From a virus, in IMG/VR virus record IMGVR_UViG_3300037882_000231, positions 1 through 64,000 of that record: a stretch of DNA of 64,000 bases, one strand, 5' to 3'. Under the pieces are notes generated by a model. It worked only from the letters and a program-made list of their open reading frames with translations, was not told the origin of the DNA and searched no databases. A program made the translations under genes and the position numbers. Every line of letters begins with the position of its first letter. Within the stretch, counting starts at the first letter, position 1. Below, piece by piece: positions 12,794 through 21,394 of the stretch.

Positions 12794-15700
12794 CAACGAA
12801 TCTCCTTACTCTGTCAACGAATGGCGTGGCATCTTCCTTGGTGTAGCCGATCTGCATTTCCACTACCTGGCCCGGTTGCATCTGCCTCATGGCATTCGGG
12901 TAGGCAGTTGGGAATACCAACAGTGGGATCAACTCTAATTTGTGATCCACCACAACAGCATTAGCCATGTTCTTGCCCGCTTTTGTTTTTCTACTATTAA
13001 ATTCTAGCACAAGATACTGTCCTGCGTCAAGACTCACGTTCTTGGCCCTCAGGTACTTGGCGAACATCTTTTCTGACTCCACCACCTGATCGACTTCTAC
13101 GAAGTCCATGATCTTCTTATTTCCAGTAAGGATGACGTACACCTTACCTACCTCCACGAGCGGGTCTGGGCCTGTGAAGAACGTCGCCGTTCCCGTCTCG
13201 TCCACAATCTCCACGCGGTTCCACTTGGCGTTAGGCTTGGTCGTAATATCCAGCACCATACCGAACAGGATCGCCGCTGAGCCCTCTTCATATTGGGATG
13301 CTGGTGTGAGCCTACCCCTAATTTTCTCGTTCATCCACGAGTCATCAAAGGACGGGATGCCTAGGTATTCAAAGAGGTTAGGTCGAGGGTCCTCGTTCAC
13401 CCTGTCAGGGAAGTTTGTCGCACTCACCCTGTTCAGCGCACCGATGATCCTTGTCGAAAGACCGCTCCCCTTTTGCTGTGAGAACTCATACAATTCCTTA
13501 TATGACCTAAAGGGACGCTCATCCATGATTACCGCAGCAGCAGCATCAGCAATATACTTGATGTTCGTCAGACCGAACCTGATACCATCACCGTCAATAG
13601 CGAACGAAGCCTGTGACCTATTAACGTCAGGGAGCATCATCCTAATGCCGAGGCGTCGGCACTCAAGCAGGTACGTCACCAAAGCCTTCTTGTCACCCTC
13701 GTGTTGAAGAATGGCAGCCATGTATTCCACAGGGTAGTAGAACTTGAGCCATGCCGTGTAATACGTCAGCATCGAGTATGCGACAGAGTGAGACTTGTTG
13801 AACGAGTAGCCAGCGTGAGCCTCAAAGTCGTGCCACAACTTTTCCGCATAGGCAGCATCAAGGCCACCATGGGATACGGCACCATCTAGGAAGTGAGCCT
13901 TGTAAGCATCGAACTCCTTGGCGTCCTTTTTCTTACCGATGATCTTACGAACCTTGTCGGCCTCTGCCCATGACATACCGGCCAACTCAACCATCGTCTG
14001 CATAACCTGCTCCTGGTACACAACCACACCATAGGTTTCCTCAGTCAGCGACCTGTAAACCTCATTAGCATACACGGTGGGGCGAGTGTTATACTTGCGA
14101 CCAATGTATTCCTCACCAATGGTGTTCATTGCACCAGGGCGGATAAGAGCGGTTGAGGCTACCAGTTCACCAAAGTTCGCAACCTTCATGCGCTTTAGTA
14201 GGTGCGTGTAGGGACCTGCCTCAGCCTGGAACACGCCTCGCGTCATTCCATCAGACAGCATTTCGAAAACCTTAGGGTCATCGAAGGTGAGCGAGTCAAG
14301 GTCGATCCTCTGCTTCTTGTGCTTCTTGATCGATTCAATTGCCGTGGCGATAACTGACAGAGCCTTAAGGCCAAGCGTGTCAATCTTTAGCAGACCTAGT
14401 TCCTCAACCTTATCCTTATCCAAGGCGATGACAGGAATCCTCGCCTTAGCAGGAGAGTCAGGGTCCACGCGGTACTCAACAGGAGCGTACTTATCAATTG
14501 GCTCGCTACTAACCACAACACCAGCAGAGTGCATACCAACAGAACGGATGCGACCCTCTAACTGACGGCAGTATTCCACTACCTCGGGATACTTATCCCT
14601 AAACGCAGAAGCAGCCTTATCACGAGAGGTGTAAAACTCCTCTAGGCTATCGACATTCTTAATCGCTGTCTCAACCTCTGTCAAAGGAATCTGGAACACG
14701 CGACTAACGTCCTTCACCGTACCCACGCCATTGAATCGTGCGAAGGTTGATACAGTCGCTGTGTTCTTAAACTTCCTGGCGATGTAAGCCTTTACTTCAC
14801 CACGACGCTCATCCTGAAAGTCAATGTCAATGTCGGGGAAGTCATTACGCTCTGCGTTGATAAATCGACCGAATAGCAAACCATATTCCAGAGGGTCCAC
14901 GTTGGTGATCTTCATTAGGTAGCACACGAGAGAGCCTGCGGCAGAACCTCTACCTGGCCCAACAAGGATGCCCTGCTTCTTCGCCCACGTTACGATATCC
15001 GATACGATCAGGAAGTACGACGAGAAAGCCTTGTCCTTGATGACAGCGAGTTCCTCAATGAGGCGCTCCTTGTATTCATCACCAAGGTTCATTTCACGCA
15101 GAGCCGTGTAGCAAATCTCAGCAAGCAGCGCATAGGCGTCACGCTTAGGCTTAGGCAGAAGGTTCACGCCTTCGTGGTGAGCGTAGTCACCAATCTTATC
15201 GGCAACCTCAAACGTGTTGTTAATCAATTCCTCTGCTGGAAGATCGACAACCTCTAGGCTCTTCTGCAACTCAGCGACCTCCATAAGGTAGAGGTCCAAC
15301 TTCTCAAACGAAATCATGCGAGTCGGGTAGATGTAATTCAGTCGATCCCAAATCTCCATCTTCTCAGACTTGGAGAAAGACCAATCATCAGCAGCACGAC
15401 GCTTAGGCTTCGTAGAAAGAATCAGCAGCATTTCCTCTGCCACACGATCCTCAGCCCTAGAGAAGTGACAGTCAAGGGTTACGGTCGGCTTGATATCGAA
15501 CTGACGAGCAAGTTTCATAAGACCAGCATTGATCTGAGGCGGATTGTGAGACTGAATCTCCATGTAGAAATCGTCACCGAACGTATCCTTGAACCAGCGT
15601 GTCCAGTCTAGGGCAGCCTCTTCGTCGCCACGATCAATTGCCTTGGCGATTACACCGTTCAGGCATCCAGACAAAACGATTAGGCCCTCAGCGTGATCCG

Positions 15701-16079
15701 CTAGAGCCTCCCTGTCAATACGGGGCTTGTTGTAAAAGCCTTCACGCCATGCTAGCGTGGAAAGAGAGGACAGGTTCTCGTAGCCACTTTCGTTCTTACC
15801 AATGACGATAAGGTGGTTGTAAGCCTGAATTGACTTATCCTTACCGGCGCTACGGTCAAACCTGTCAGTAGGAGAAAGGTACATTTCGCAACCAAGGATC
15901 GGCTTGATGCCTTCCTTTAAGCAAGCGGCCTGGAAGTCACGATTACCAGAAAGGGTACCATGATCCGTCAGGGCGAGGGCGGGCAGGCCAAGTTCCTTAG
16001 CACGCGCAGCCAATTCCTCTGGGCTTGAGAACCCATCAAGGACTGAATAGAATGAGTGGGAATGCAAATTAACGTACAC
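12777..16079 (-). CDS. dnaE: DNA polymerase III alpha subunit (DnaE type)
   Basis: 1100 residues, close to bacterial DnaE. The N-terminal PHP domain keeps its metal ligands (LHSHSFYS at 5-12, LTDHGT near 38-43). The palm has GPGRGSAAGS near 373 and the catalytic PDIDIDF near 415-421. Helix-hairpin and GMHSAGV segments follow, and an OB-fold (EIVDETGTATFF) lies near 960. It is the phage replicase. GTG start follows AGGAGATTCA. No clamp gene is seen in this window, so it may use the host beta clamp. An RNA hairpin separates it from the ssDNA-binding candidate upstream. Confidence 0.95.
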   Translation of the reverse strand: MYVNLHSHSFYSVLDGFSSPEELAARAKELGLPALALTDHGTLSGNRDFQAACLKEGIKPILGCEMYLSPTDRFDRSAGKDKSIQAYNHLIVIGKNESGYENLSSLSTLAWREGFYNKPRIDREALADHAEGLIVLSGCLNGVIAKAIDRGDEEAALDWTRWFKDTFGDDFYMEIQSHNPPQINAGLMKLARQFDIKPTVTLDCHFSRAEDRVAEEMLLILSTKPKRRAADDWSFSKSEKMEIWDRLNYIYPTRMISFEKLDLYLMEVAELQKSLEVVDLPAEELINNTFEVADKIGDYAHHEGVNLLPKPKRDAYALLAEICYTALREMNLGDEYKERLIEELAVIKDKAFSSYFLIVSDIVTWAKKQGILVGPGRGSAAGSLVCYLMKITNVDPLEYGLLFGRFINAERNDFPDIDIDFQDERRGEVKAYIARKFKNTATVSTFARFNGVGTVKDVSRVFQIPLTEVETAIKNVDSLEEFYTSRDKAASAFRDKYPEVVEYCRQLEGRIRSVGMHSAGVVVSSEPIDKYAPVEYRVDPDSPAKARIPVIALDKDKVEELGLLKIDTLGLKALSVIATAIESIKKHKKQRIDLDSLTFDDPKVFEMLSDGMTRGVFQAEAGPYTHLLKRMKVANFGELVASTALIRPGAMNTIGEEYIGRKYNTRPTVYANEVYRSLTEETYGVVVYQEQVMQTMVELAGMSWAEADKVRKIIGKKKDAKEFDAYKAHFLDGAVSHGGLDAAYAEKLWHDFEAHAGYSFNKSHSVAYSMLTYYTAWLKFYYPVEYMAAILQHEGDKKALVTYLLECRRLGIRMMLPDVNRSQASFAIDGDGIRFGLTNIKYIADAAAAVIMDERPFRSYKELYEFSQQKGSGLSTRIIGALNRVSATNFPDRVNEDPRPNLFEYLGIPSFDDSWMNEKIRGRLTPASQYEEGSAAILFGMVLDITTKPNAKWNRVEIVDETGTATFFTGPDPLVEVGKVYVILTGNKKIMDFVEVDQVVESEKMFAKYLRAKNVSLDAGQYLVLEFNSRKTKAGKNMANAVVVDHKLELIPLLVFPTAYPNAMRQMQPGQVVEMQIGYTKEDATPFVDRVRRFVDEGTN

Positions 16080-16118
16080 TGAATCTCCTAGCCTTGTGGA
16101 CGGCGAACCCTAATGTAA

Positions 16119-16144
16119 GTGGGGAGGCCCGAAGGCCTCCCCAC
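16119..16144 (-). terminator. Hairpin terminator between SSB candidate and dnaE
   Basis: Perfect 11-bp GC-rich stem GTGGGGAGGCC/GGCCTCCCCAC with a TTCG tetraloop on the transcribed strand, 4 bases after the stop of the upstream gene. What follows (TTACATTAGGG) is only weakly T-rich, so it may attenuate or stabilise the mRNA end rather than terminate fully. dnaE lies beyond it with no clear promoter of its own. Confidence 0.7.
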
Positions 16145-16147
16145 CAA

Positions 16148-16852
16148 TCACCACTCGATAGCGGTGGATGAACGATTTGCCTCATCTTCCTGGTGGCGCT
16201 GTGCCGCAGGAACGTATGAGTAGAACTTTGCCTGACGCTCGTAAGGAATCCTAAGCATTCCACCTTCACGAGAATTCCACGGCTCAAAGTCAGCAACGTC
16301 AATTGCCTTCTTCTTGAGTTGCGGTGTCAGCGTGTAGTCAGTAGCCTTCTTCTCACCCTTACGGGAAAGAGTGAAAACGTACTCACTGATCGGACCATTC
16401 GCCTTGTACCAACCAAGAAGGTCGGGAAGGATGCCACTCGCACTTGTCGAGCAGTTGAAGGTCTTAACTCCGATGGGGTTGTCATCATCGTCAAATACGA
16501 TGAAGTCAATGTAGAAGCGCTTCTTCGCGTACCATGCGCGAGGCTTGCCTTCCTCATCGAGGTCAACGTTGTTGAGTTCGCACGCGAGGCACTGGCCCTC
16601 ATCCTTCGTGCAAAGTGCAGAGCGCTTCCAATCGTAGGGGCTCTGGTGATACCAGGTTACATATGCGAGGCCCTTATCCTCCTTGTACGCTGGCGATGAC
16701 GGGTCAAACTCCTGCAAGGGCTGAACCGTGACTGATTCGAAAACACCCGGTGCCGTCTTATTGAGGCTGAGGTATTCTACTGGTGGGCGCTCACTGCTTT
16801 CTCCACCATCAATTGCGGCTTCAATCTCCGCAAGTCCTGTTACAAATGACAT
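16148..16852 (-). CDS. Probable single-stranded DNA-binding protein
   Basis: 234 residues from ATG 16852, preceded by AAAGGAGATTAACT. It is acidic at both ends with a central CTKDEGQCLAC cluster followed by aromatic and basic strands (RAWYAKKRFYIDFIVFDDDD). This is reminiscent of T4 gp32-type proteins with a zinc site in an OB-fold core and of SSB-like genes near phage primases. It has its own near-consensus promoter and a terminator, as expected for a highly expressed SSB. It could be another replication accessory factor; no activity motif proves the call. Confidence 0.6.
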   Translation of the reverse strand: MSFVTGLAEIEAAIDGGESSERPPVEYLSLNKTAPGVFESVTVQPLQEFDPSSPAYKEDKGLAYVTWYHQSPYDWKRSALCTKDEGQCLACELNNVDLDEEGKPRAWYAKKRFYIDFIVFDDDDNPIGVKTFNCSTSASGILPDLLGWYKANGPISEYVFTLSRKGEKKATDYTLTPQLKKKAIDVADFEPWNSREGGMLRIPYERQAKFYSYVPAAQRHQEDEANRSSTAIEW

Positions 16853-16896
16853 AGTTAATCTCCTTTTCTTTGCCCCAAGTTGAGGCGCTTGTATCA

Positions 16897-16926
16897 ATTA
16901 TAGCATGGATCAGAGGTCGGTGTCAA
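16897..16926 (-). promoter_or_regulatory. Near-consensus promoter for the SSB candidate
   Basis: TTGACA (16921-16926), 18-nt spacer ending TGC, TATAAT (16897-16902): both boxes perfect plus extended -10. The -35 box is inside the last codons of the primase gene. Leader about 35 nt with AAAGGAG. Confidence 0.88.
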
Positions 16927-17890
16927 ACAACATTAGATCGGCACCGGACAGAGCATAATTGATTTGATCATCTGACATATCTGTTGCATCCTTTAGATCG
17001 GAGTAACGATCAAAGGGAACCTTCTTGACGAGCATCGTGGAACTAAAGATCGCTCGCAGTTTCTTAGCAAGGGCCACGCCAGGAGGCTCTTTGAGTTGCG
17101 GGTAGTCCTTTGGGTCGTCGTTGTCAACGAAGATAACGATTTCACTGAACATACCTGAGATAATGCTAGACTGTTCCTTCGTTACCGTGCCCTTGAACAG
17201 CGCACCTACGTTTGGATACCCCGCCTGATGAATCTTCATAGCATCGAACGATGCCTCCACGACGATGAGCGTAGAGCCGTACTTCTTCGCCCTGTGGATA
17301 TTGAATACCGTCTTGCGACCTTGGAGGCCAGACGAATTTAAAAACCGCTTGTCCTTGATGCTACGCCCGATGAAGCCCATTGGTACACCCTTCGAAGAGT
17401 GGACAGGAACCGTCACCGAGGCTTGGCGCTGAGAGTAACCGACACCAAAGTGCTTGAGCGTATCGTCAGTAAAGCCTCTACCGTTCATGTAGTCTAGACC
17501 AGGCTTTCCATCTGGCGTCCAAAGCCTGCTGCTGCACGAGTCGATAATCGATTGATCAAACTCGATAATGTCATCAACCTTGTTGATCTGATCTTCAAGG
17601 CCTAGGATAACATCGTCGATGGACAGTTCCTTGCTTTGCACAAGGCGGTAAGCGTCTGACCTGGAAATGTTCATCGTGTGGGATAGGAGGCCTGTAAGAT
17701 TACCCTTTGACCCGCACGACGGGTTGAAACAGTTGTAGACGCCTGACTCACGAGATACCGTCATAGACGGGCTATTACGGTTGTGGTGGAACGGACACAG
17801 GCATACATAGTCCCGGCCCGTCTCGTAAGAAACATGGACGCCAGCCTGCTGAATCAGGTCACGGATTCCCGCTTCGTTCAGTAGCAACAT
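16910..17890 (-). CDS. DNA primase (DnaG-like)
   Basis: 326 residues, a short DnaG. CHC2-type zinc finger C32-x2-H35 ... C54-x4-C59 at the N-terminus; the TOPRIM core has IVVEASFDAMKI near 208-219 and VIFVDNDD near 251-258. The C-terminal helicase-binding domain of bacterial DnaG is missing. It makes RNA primers for the replicase and pairs with the DnaB-type helicase upstream. It starts within the 3' end of the preceding gene (32-nt overlap). Confidence 0.9.
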   Translation of the reverse strand: MLLLNEAGIRDLIQQAGVHVSYETGRDYVCLCPFHHNRNSPSMTVSRESGVYNCFNPSCGSKGNLTGLLSHTMNISRSDAYRLVQSKELSIDDVILGLEDQINKVDDIIEFDQSIIDSCSSRLWTPDGKPGLDYMNGRGFTDDTLKHFGVGYSQRQASVTVPVHSSKGVPMGFIGRSIKDKRFLNSSGLQGRKTVFNIHRAKKYGSTLIVVEASFDAMKIHQAGYPNVGALFKGTVTKEQSSIISGMFSEIVIFVDNDDPKDYPQLKEPPGVALAKKLRAIFSSTMLVKKVPFDRYSDLKDATDMSDDQINYALSGADLMLFDTDL

Positions 17891-18167
17891 CTACAAACAC
17901 CCCAAGAATGAAAGCCTCAGTCTGATCGTCATATCGCATATCATACTTTAGATCATCCTCGCTTTCTACGTCGTGTAGCCCATTTACTAGTTCGTACAGT
18001 TCCTTCTTCGCTTTTGGTAGCAGCCCCTCGTCATGTACTATGACGTAGTAGACATAAACCTCACGAGTATTGCTCTCTGATGACGCCTCGCCCGAGGTCG
18101 GCTTCAACGAAAAAGTCGTACTCAGTTCCGTGACGATTCTTTCTGCAAACGATCTCAATAAGCCCAT
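17859..18167 (-). CDS. Unknown protein overlapping the helicase gene by 107 bases
   Basis: 102 residues. ATG at 18167 is preceded by AAGGAGGCGACGAAG, a strong site inside the helicase gene, so the long overlap in another frame appears genuine. The second half is acidic with repeated Tyr and Val (VYVYYVIVHDEG). No family recognised. The N-terminal 35 residues are Ser/Thr-rich, as often seen where codons are constrained by a second frame. Confidence 0.65.
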   Translation of the reverse strand: MGLLRSFAERIVTELSTTFSLKPTSGEASSESNTREVYVYYVIVHDEGLLPKAKKELYELVNGLHDVESEDDLKYDMRYDDQTEAFILGVFVDVATERSGNP

Positions 18168-19296
18168 CTTCGTCGCCTCCTTCCTCTAGGTCATGGCGGT
18201 GAATCGCCATAGCGTGGTCAGCGTCATACTCAATAGCCTTTGACCAAGCAACCTGCGACATCATCGGCGGTGCCTTACGATCTGAGATATCATTCATTGT
18301 AGCAGAAACAACGTCAATGATGGGGATGCTATTCCTAAGAGCCATCTGCTTCAACTCCTTTGAGATAGCACGGTTGGACTCGGTAGGATTCTTTGATCGA
18401 GAATTGTCTGACATCAACTGGTGGTAGTCGATAATCACGAGGTCGGGGCGGTGCTGATCGATCTTTCCCTGAATATGGTTCGGAGTAACTTCCCCAACGC
18501 CTTCGTTGGAAACCACGATAAACCCATTCTTATTTGAGAAATAGTCCTTTGACCACTGATCGTAGGTATCTAGGTTAGTCTGCCCTCTGGCAAACCCCTC
18601 CATGGAAAACAGGCCCTCACCCATCATGGTATAGATACGGTCACGCATAACCTCTGGTGACATTTCAAGGGATACGATCATGGGCTTAAAGCCACGCAGC
18701 CATGCCTGTACCGCCAGATATCCGGTGATCCAGGTCTTACCACGACCAGGCCAGCCGATCACACAGATAAGGTGACCAGGAGCCATGCCTGTAAGGTAGG
18801 AGGCGTCAATAGCCTTGAAACCTGTTGGGATGCCGTAGGAGCCTCCCATTTTATCCACGCGCTCCTTGACGGCCAGCATGTGCTCTCTGGCGGCAGCAGA
18901 GTCAGAGATATCAAGGTCACGGGCAACTGACGTTAGTTTAGACAACTTGCCTACGCGCTGGTGCAATTTCTCCAACGCAAACAGGCCAGAGCCATTCTTT
19001 AGATCGTCGGCCCCTGCCCTAATAACCTCTGCCAAAGCACGCTGAGCATAGGCATTACGCAATTCATCAATCGCGTAGCCAGTGGCGACCTCTGTGCGTT
19101 CGATCTCAACATTAGGAAACTTCTTCTCCACCTCTTCCACCGGGGGAACAGAGCGGTACTTAAAGTAGTAATCCTTAAGACCCTTCCACACATCCTCATG
19201 GGAAACAAATAGGTCGTCAATGTTCGCTGTCAGCGCAGTAGGCATATCCTTGTTATGACATAGTGCGCCAATCAACTTTGACTCAGCGTTGCTCAA
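18061..19296 (-). CDS. Replicative DNA helicase (DnaB type)
   Basis: 411 residues from TTG 19296. The N-terminal helical domain (SNAESKLIGALCHN) is followed by the RecA-like motor: Walker A GWPGRGKTW near 179-187, LEMSPE segment, Walker B LVIIDYHQL near 284-292 and an Arg-rich end (CRKNRHGTEYDF). SF4 hexameric helicase that unwinds the fork and binds primase. AAAGGATGGAACGTC precedes the TTG; overlaps the probable loader by 14 nt. Confidence 0.9.
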   Translation of the reverse strand: MSNAESKLIGALCHNKDMPTALTANIDDLFVSHEDVWKGLKDYYFKYRSVPPVEEVEKKFPNVEIERTEVATGYAIDELRNAYAQRALAEVIRAGADDLKNGSGLFALEKLHQRVGKLSKLTSVARDLDISDSAAAREHMLAVKERVDKMGGSYGIPTGFKAIDASYLTGMAPGHLICVIGWPGRGKTWITGYLAVQAWLRGFKPMIVSLEMSPEVMRDRIYTMMGEGLFSMEGFARGQTNLDTYDQWSKDYFSNKNGFIVVSNEGVGEVTPNHIQGKIDQHRPDLVIIDYHQLMSDNSRSKNPTESNRAISKELKQMALRNSIPIIDVVSATMNDISDRKAPPMMSQVAWSKAIEYDADHAMAIHRHDLEEGGDEDGLIEIVCRKNRHGTEYDFFVEADLGRGVIREQYS

Positions 19297-19606
19297 GACG
19301 TTCCATCCTTTCTTTTGTTTCCCGACGAAGCCTAGCCCTGCGTGCAGCATCCTCGCGGGCCGTTGCTTCCATTTCGTCCAACCTGTCAAACGAGTTGTAG
19401 AACTCTTCAAACGTGTGCTTCGCGTCACAGGTCATGTAATAGTCGATTAGGTCCTTAGCCTTAGTGTACCCTACCGAATCGATTACGTCAACCATTCCCC
19501 ACTTAACCTTGTAGCGGTTAATGGTTCCAATGTTGAAGCCGTTAGCCTTCTTGTACGCATCGATGAAGTAGGTAACCAGGGCTTGCGCCTGCTGGTTCTT
19601 GTTCAT
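19283..19606 (-). CDS. Possible helicase loader
   Basis: 107 residues, helical, with a charged C-terminal coiled coil of Arg/Glu (ARRARLRRETKERMERLEQR). It has no ATPase motif. Small non-ATPase loaders are known in phages directly upstream of DnaB-type helicases (for example lambda P and SPP1 gp39 types), and position is the main argument here. Could instead be an unrelated accessory protein. Confidence 0.45.
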   Translation of the reverse strand: MNKNQQAQALVTYFIDAYKKANGFNIGTINRYKVKWGMVDVIDSVGYTKAKDLIDYYMTCDAKHTFEEFYNSFDRLDEMEATAREDAARRARLRRETKERMERLEQR

Positions 19607-19833
19607 CGCGCCTTTAGAATCTCTTTCATGCGCTTGCCCAGGTGCTCGTCACACTTTGCATAGGCACGATCCAGCGCAGAGTCCACCGTTTCACCGGCAT
19701 TAACGTCAGTCTCAATCTCAAAATCGAGAGTGACGTTCTCAAAGTTGCCCAGGTTCTTCAAGAACTTAATCGACACCTTCACACGAGTAGGCGTTGATGA
19801 CTTCCTTGACTGTGGCTTTTCTAGTTCACTCAT
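19603..19833 (-). CDS. Small protein of unknown function
   Basis: 76 residues: basic Ser/Thr-rich N-terminus, two or three beta strands, then a helix with one Cys. No family recognised. ATGA overlap downstream and shared base with the gene upstream place it in the replication operon. Confidence 0.65.
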   Translation of the reverse strand: MSELEKPQSRKSSTPTRVKVSIKFLKNLGNFENVTLDFEIETDVNAGETVDSALDRAYAKCDEHLGKRMKEILKAR

Positions 19834-20120
19834 TAGTCCTGTTCCTCCTTAGGCTTAAATCCGATACGCGGCAAACGGTGCTTCATCGAGTCAGCACACT
19901 CAGCCAGCGTTGACCATTCCTTGGCGATGTTAAGCAGCGAGTTAGAATCCATATCAGCAGACGCGACGTTCATCGCTTCCTGCAAAGTCTCCGCTGCCAT
20001 TTCTAGGTACGCCTCCGTAGAGTTGAGATTAACACGATCCCACTCCTGAGGCTTTCTGGTCGGCTGAGGAGGATGGACAGGCCTCTCGATGGCCGTCTTA
20101 TCCTTCTTAAATAATCTCAA
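19833..20120 (-). CDS. Small protein of unknown function in the replication operon
   Basis: 95 residues from TTG 20120, which follows GGAGGACTA and overlaps the upstream stop as TTGA; a longer reading to 20141 is less likely. A Pro-rich linker (PVHPPQPTRKP) is followed by a helical domain (TEAYLEMAAETLQEAMNVAS). Function unknown. Confidence 0.6.
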   Translation of the reverse strand: MRLFKKDKTAIERPVHPPQPTRKPQEWDRVNLNSTEAYLEMAAETLQEAMNVASADMDSNSLLNIAKEWSTLAECADSMKHRLPRIGFKPKEEQD

Positions 20121-20707
20121 TAGTCCTCCACCTCTCTCCATACAGGCTTAAACTCTCCGTCCTCGCCCTGAACATACAACAGTGTACCATCGTTCATCAT
20201 GGTTCGCAAGTCGTTCCTAGAGGGCGTGGGCCCCGGTGTGATGAGTCCATCCTTGCGCTTAAATCCCCAATGTACGTTGGCGTAATACTCTTGAACCTCC
20301 AAGACATCATCCTCAGAGAAGTAATAGGTGTAGCGGTCAGGGTTCTTTAGGCTGTAAGCCTTCTGCGGCTTCCTAATCTCACCCCTACGCATACAGTCTG
20401 CAATCCACTTTTTGTGACGTTGCACCATGTTGGCTACATCCTGCATCCCGTAGGCTTTTCTATGGTTTTTCTTTAGCCAAACCCACGGGTATTGTCGATA
20501 GTCACCCTCTGTAAAGCAGAAGGTTGTGGCAACATCCGCTGGGCGGTTCACATGAATGATCTTGTGAAGTTTGCCGTCCAGGTAAAAGTACCTCAACTTC
20601 TTCGGGTTCTTACGGTGCCAGGTTGTAGAATCTGGCTTATTTGCTAAGTCCCGGTTTGAGTGTCGAGTGAACTTTTTCGACCCGTCAGGATTGTACGGCT
20701 TAGGCAT
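20117..20707 (-). CDS. Probable DNA-binding protein, unknown role
   Basis: 196 residues, basic and aromatic-rich. The middle (YGMQDVANMVQRHKKWIADCMRRGEIRKP...YYFSEDDVLEVQEYY) looks like a winged or MerR-like helix-turn-helix with the typical recognition-helix then Arg-Gly turn. It may be a regulator or a replication initiator. It overlaps the upstream stop as TAATG. Confidence 0.55.
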   Translation of the reverse strand: MPKPYNPDGSKKFTRHSNRDLANKPDSTTWHRKNPKKLRYFYLDGKLHKIIHVNRPADVATTFCFTEGDYRQYPWVWLKKNHRKAYGMQDVANMVQRHKKWIADCMRRGEIRKPQKAYSLKNPDRYTYYFSEDDVLEVQEYYANVHWGFKRKDGLITPGPTPSRNDLRTMMNDGTLLYVQGEDGEFKPVWREVEDY

Positions 20708-20871
20708 TACACAACCCTAGTAGCCCTCTTCAAAAGGAGCGCAGCATAACGGTTGGTCTTAGCATCACAGAACTTGCGCCACCCGCACATCAAACAAGCG
20801 AGATCAAAGCGCGTTCCGTCAACTGTGCTCTTGTCAAGGTATACGTTTCCTCGGCATCGCTTACAGTACAT
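20707..20871 (-). CDS. Tiny zinc-ribbon protein
   Basis: 54 residues: MYCKRCRGNVYLDKS ... LACLMCGWRKFC, a clean CxxC ... CxxC zinc ribbon with a basic tail. AGGAGGT lies 4 nt before the ATG, a very strong start, although the gene overlaps the 3' end of the endonuclease VII gene by 82 bases in another frame. The stop overlaps the next start as TAATG. Probably nucleic-acid binding. Confidence 0.75.
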   Translation of the reverse strand: MYCKRCRGNVYLDKSTVDGTRFDLACLMCGWRKFCDAKTNRYAALLLKRATRVV

Positions 20872-21257
20872 TCGTACCTCCTAAGATATTGCTCTGCCAC
20901 TTCCAGCATCGCTAGGTTGTCATCAATGAGGCCGAGCCACCAGTTGCATGTGTCACACAGGATGCCCCTGATGCACTTGCCGCAAGTCTTTTCCCCTGGA
21001 CAGCAGCCGTGGTCGTGATCGACCGCAAGCCGCTTGTCGCCAGGTGGTGTCTTGCAGATGGCACAGACCCCGCCTTGAGCCTCAAGTATAGCATAGTACC
21101 CCTCAGGTGTCAAGGCGTACCTTTGGCGTAGTTTCTTGGCGAAGTGACACGTTTTGCACCAAGTGTCCAATCCGTCCTTGCTCTTGTTAGACGGGTAGAA
21201 CTCTTCTAGGCTCTGTGTCACATCGCACTTGTTACAGGTACGCCAGTGGGTGATCAT
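20790..21257 (-). CDS. Endonuclease VII-type Holliday junction resolvase
   Basis: 155 residues. N-terminal zinc ligands C8/C11 and C34/C37, then the T4 endonuclease VII-like HNH core: CAIC at 65-68, D80-H81-D82-H83, and CDTCN at 101-105 preceded by an Ile-Arg-Gly-Ile-Leu segment. Cuts branched DNA before packaging. ATGA overlap with the upstream 46-residue gene. Confidence 0.85.
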   Translation of the reverse strand: MITHWRTCNKCDVTQSLEEFYPSNKSKDGLDTWCKTCHFAKKLRQRYALTPEGYYAILEAQGGVCAICKTPPGDKRLAVDHDHGCCPGEKTCGKCIRGILCDTCNWWLGLIDDNLAMLEVAEQYLRRYECTVSDAEETYTLTRAQLTERALISLV

Positions 21258-21394
21258 CGCCTGATCCTAAGATCAACAGTTTCGGCGCTGATCCAGTGCT
21301 GATGTTTCTCGTTAGGGTGAGTTAGATAAACCTCACATTGGTAACCGCCGCTCTCACGAGCGCGGCAACGAACGAACATCGGCAGGGTTTTCAT
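21254..21394 (-). CDS. Tiny basic protein of unknown function
   Basis: 46 residues (MKTLPMFVRCRARESGGYQC ... ETVDLRIRR). Both ends overlap their neighbours as ATGA, which strongly supports it as a gene. Two Cys and several Arg, no family recognised. Confidence 0.7.
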   Translation of the reverse strand: MKTLPMFVRCRARESGGYQCEVYLTHPNEKHQHWISAETVDLRIRR

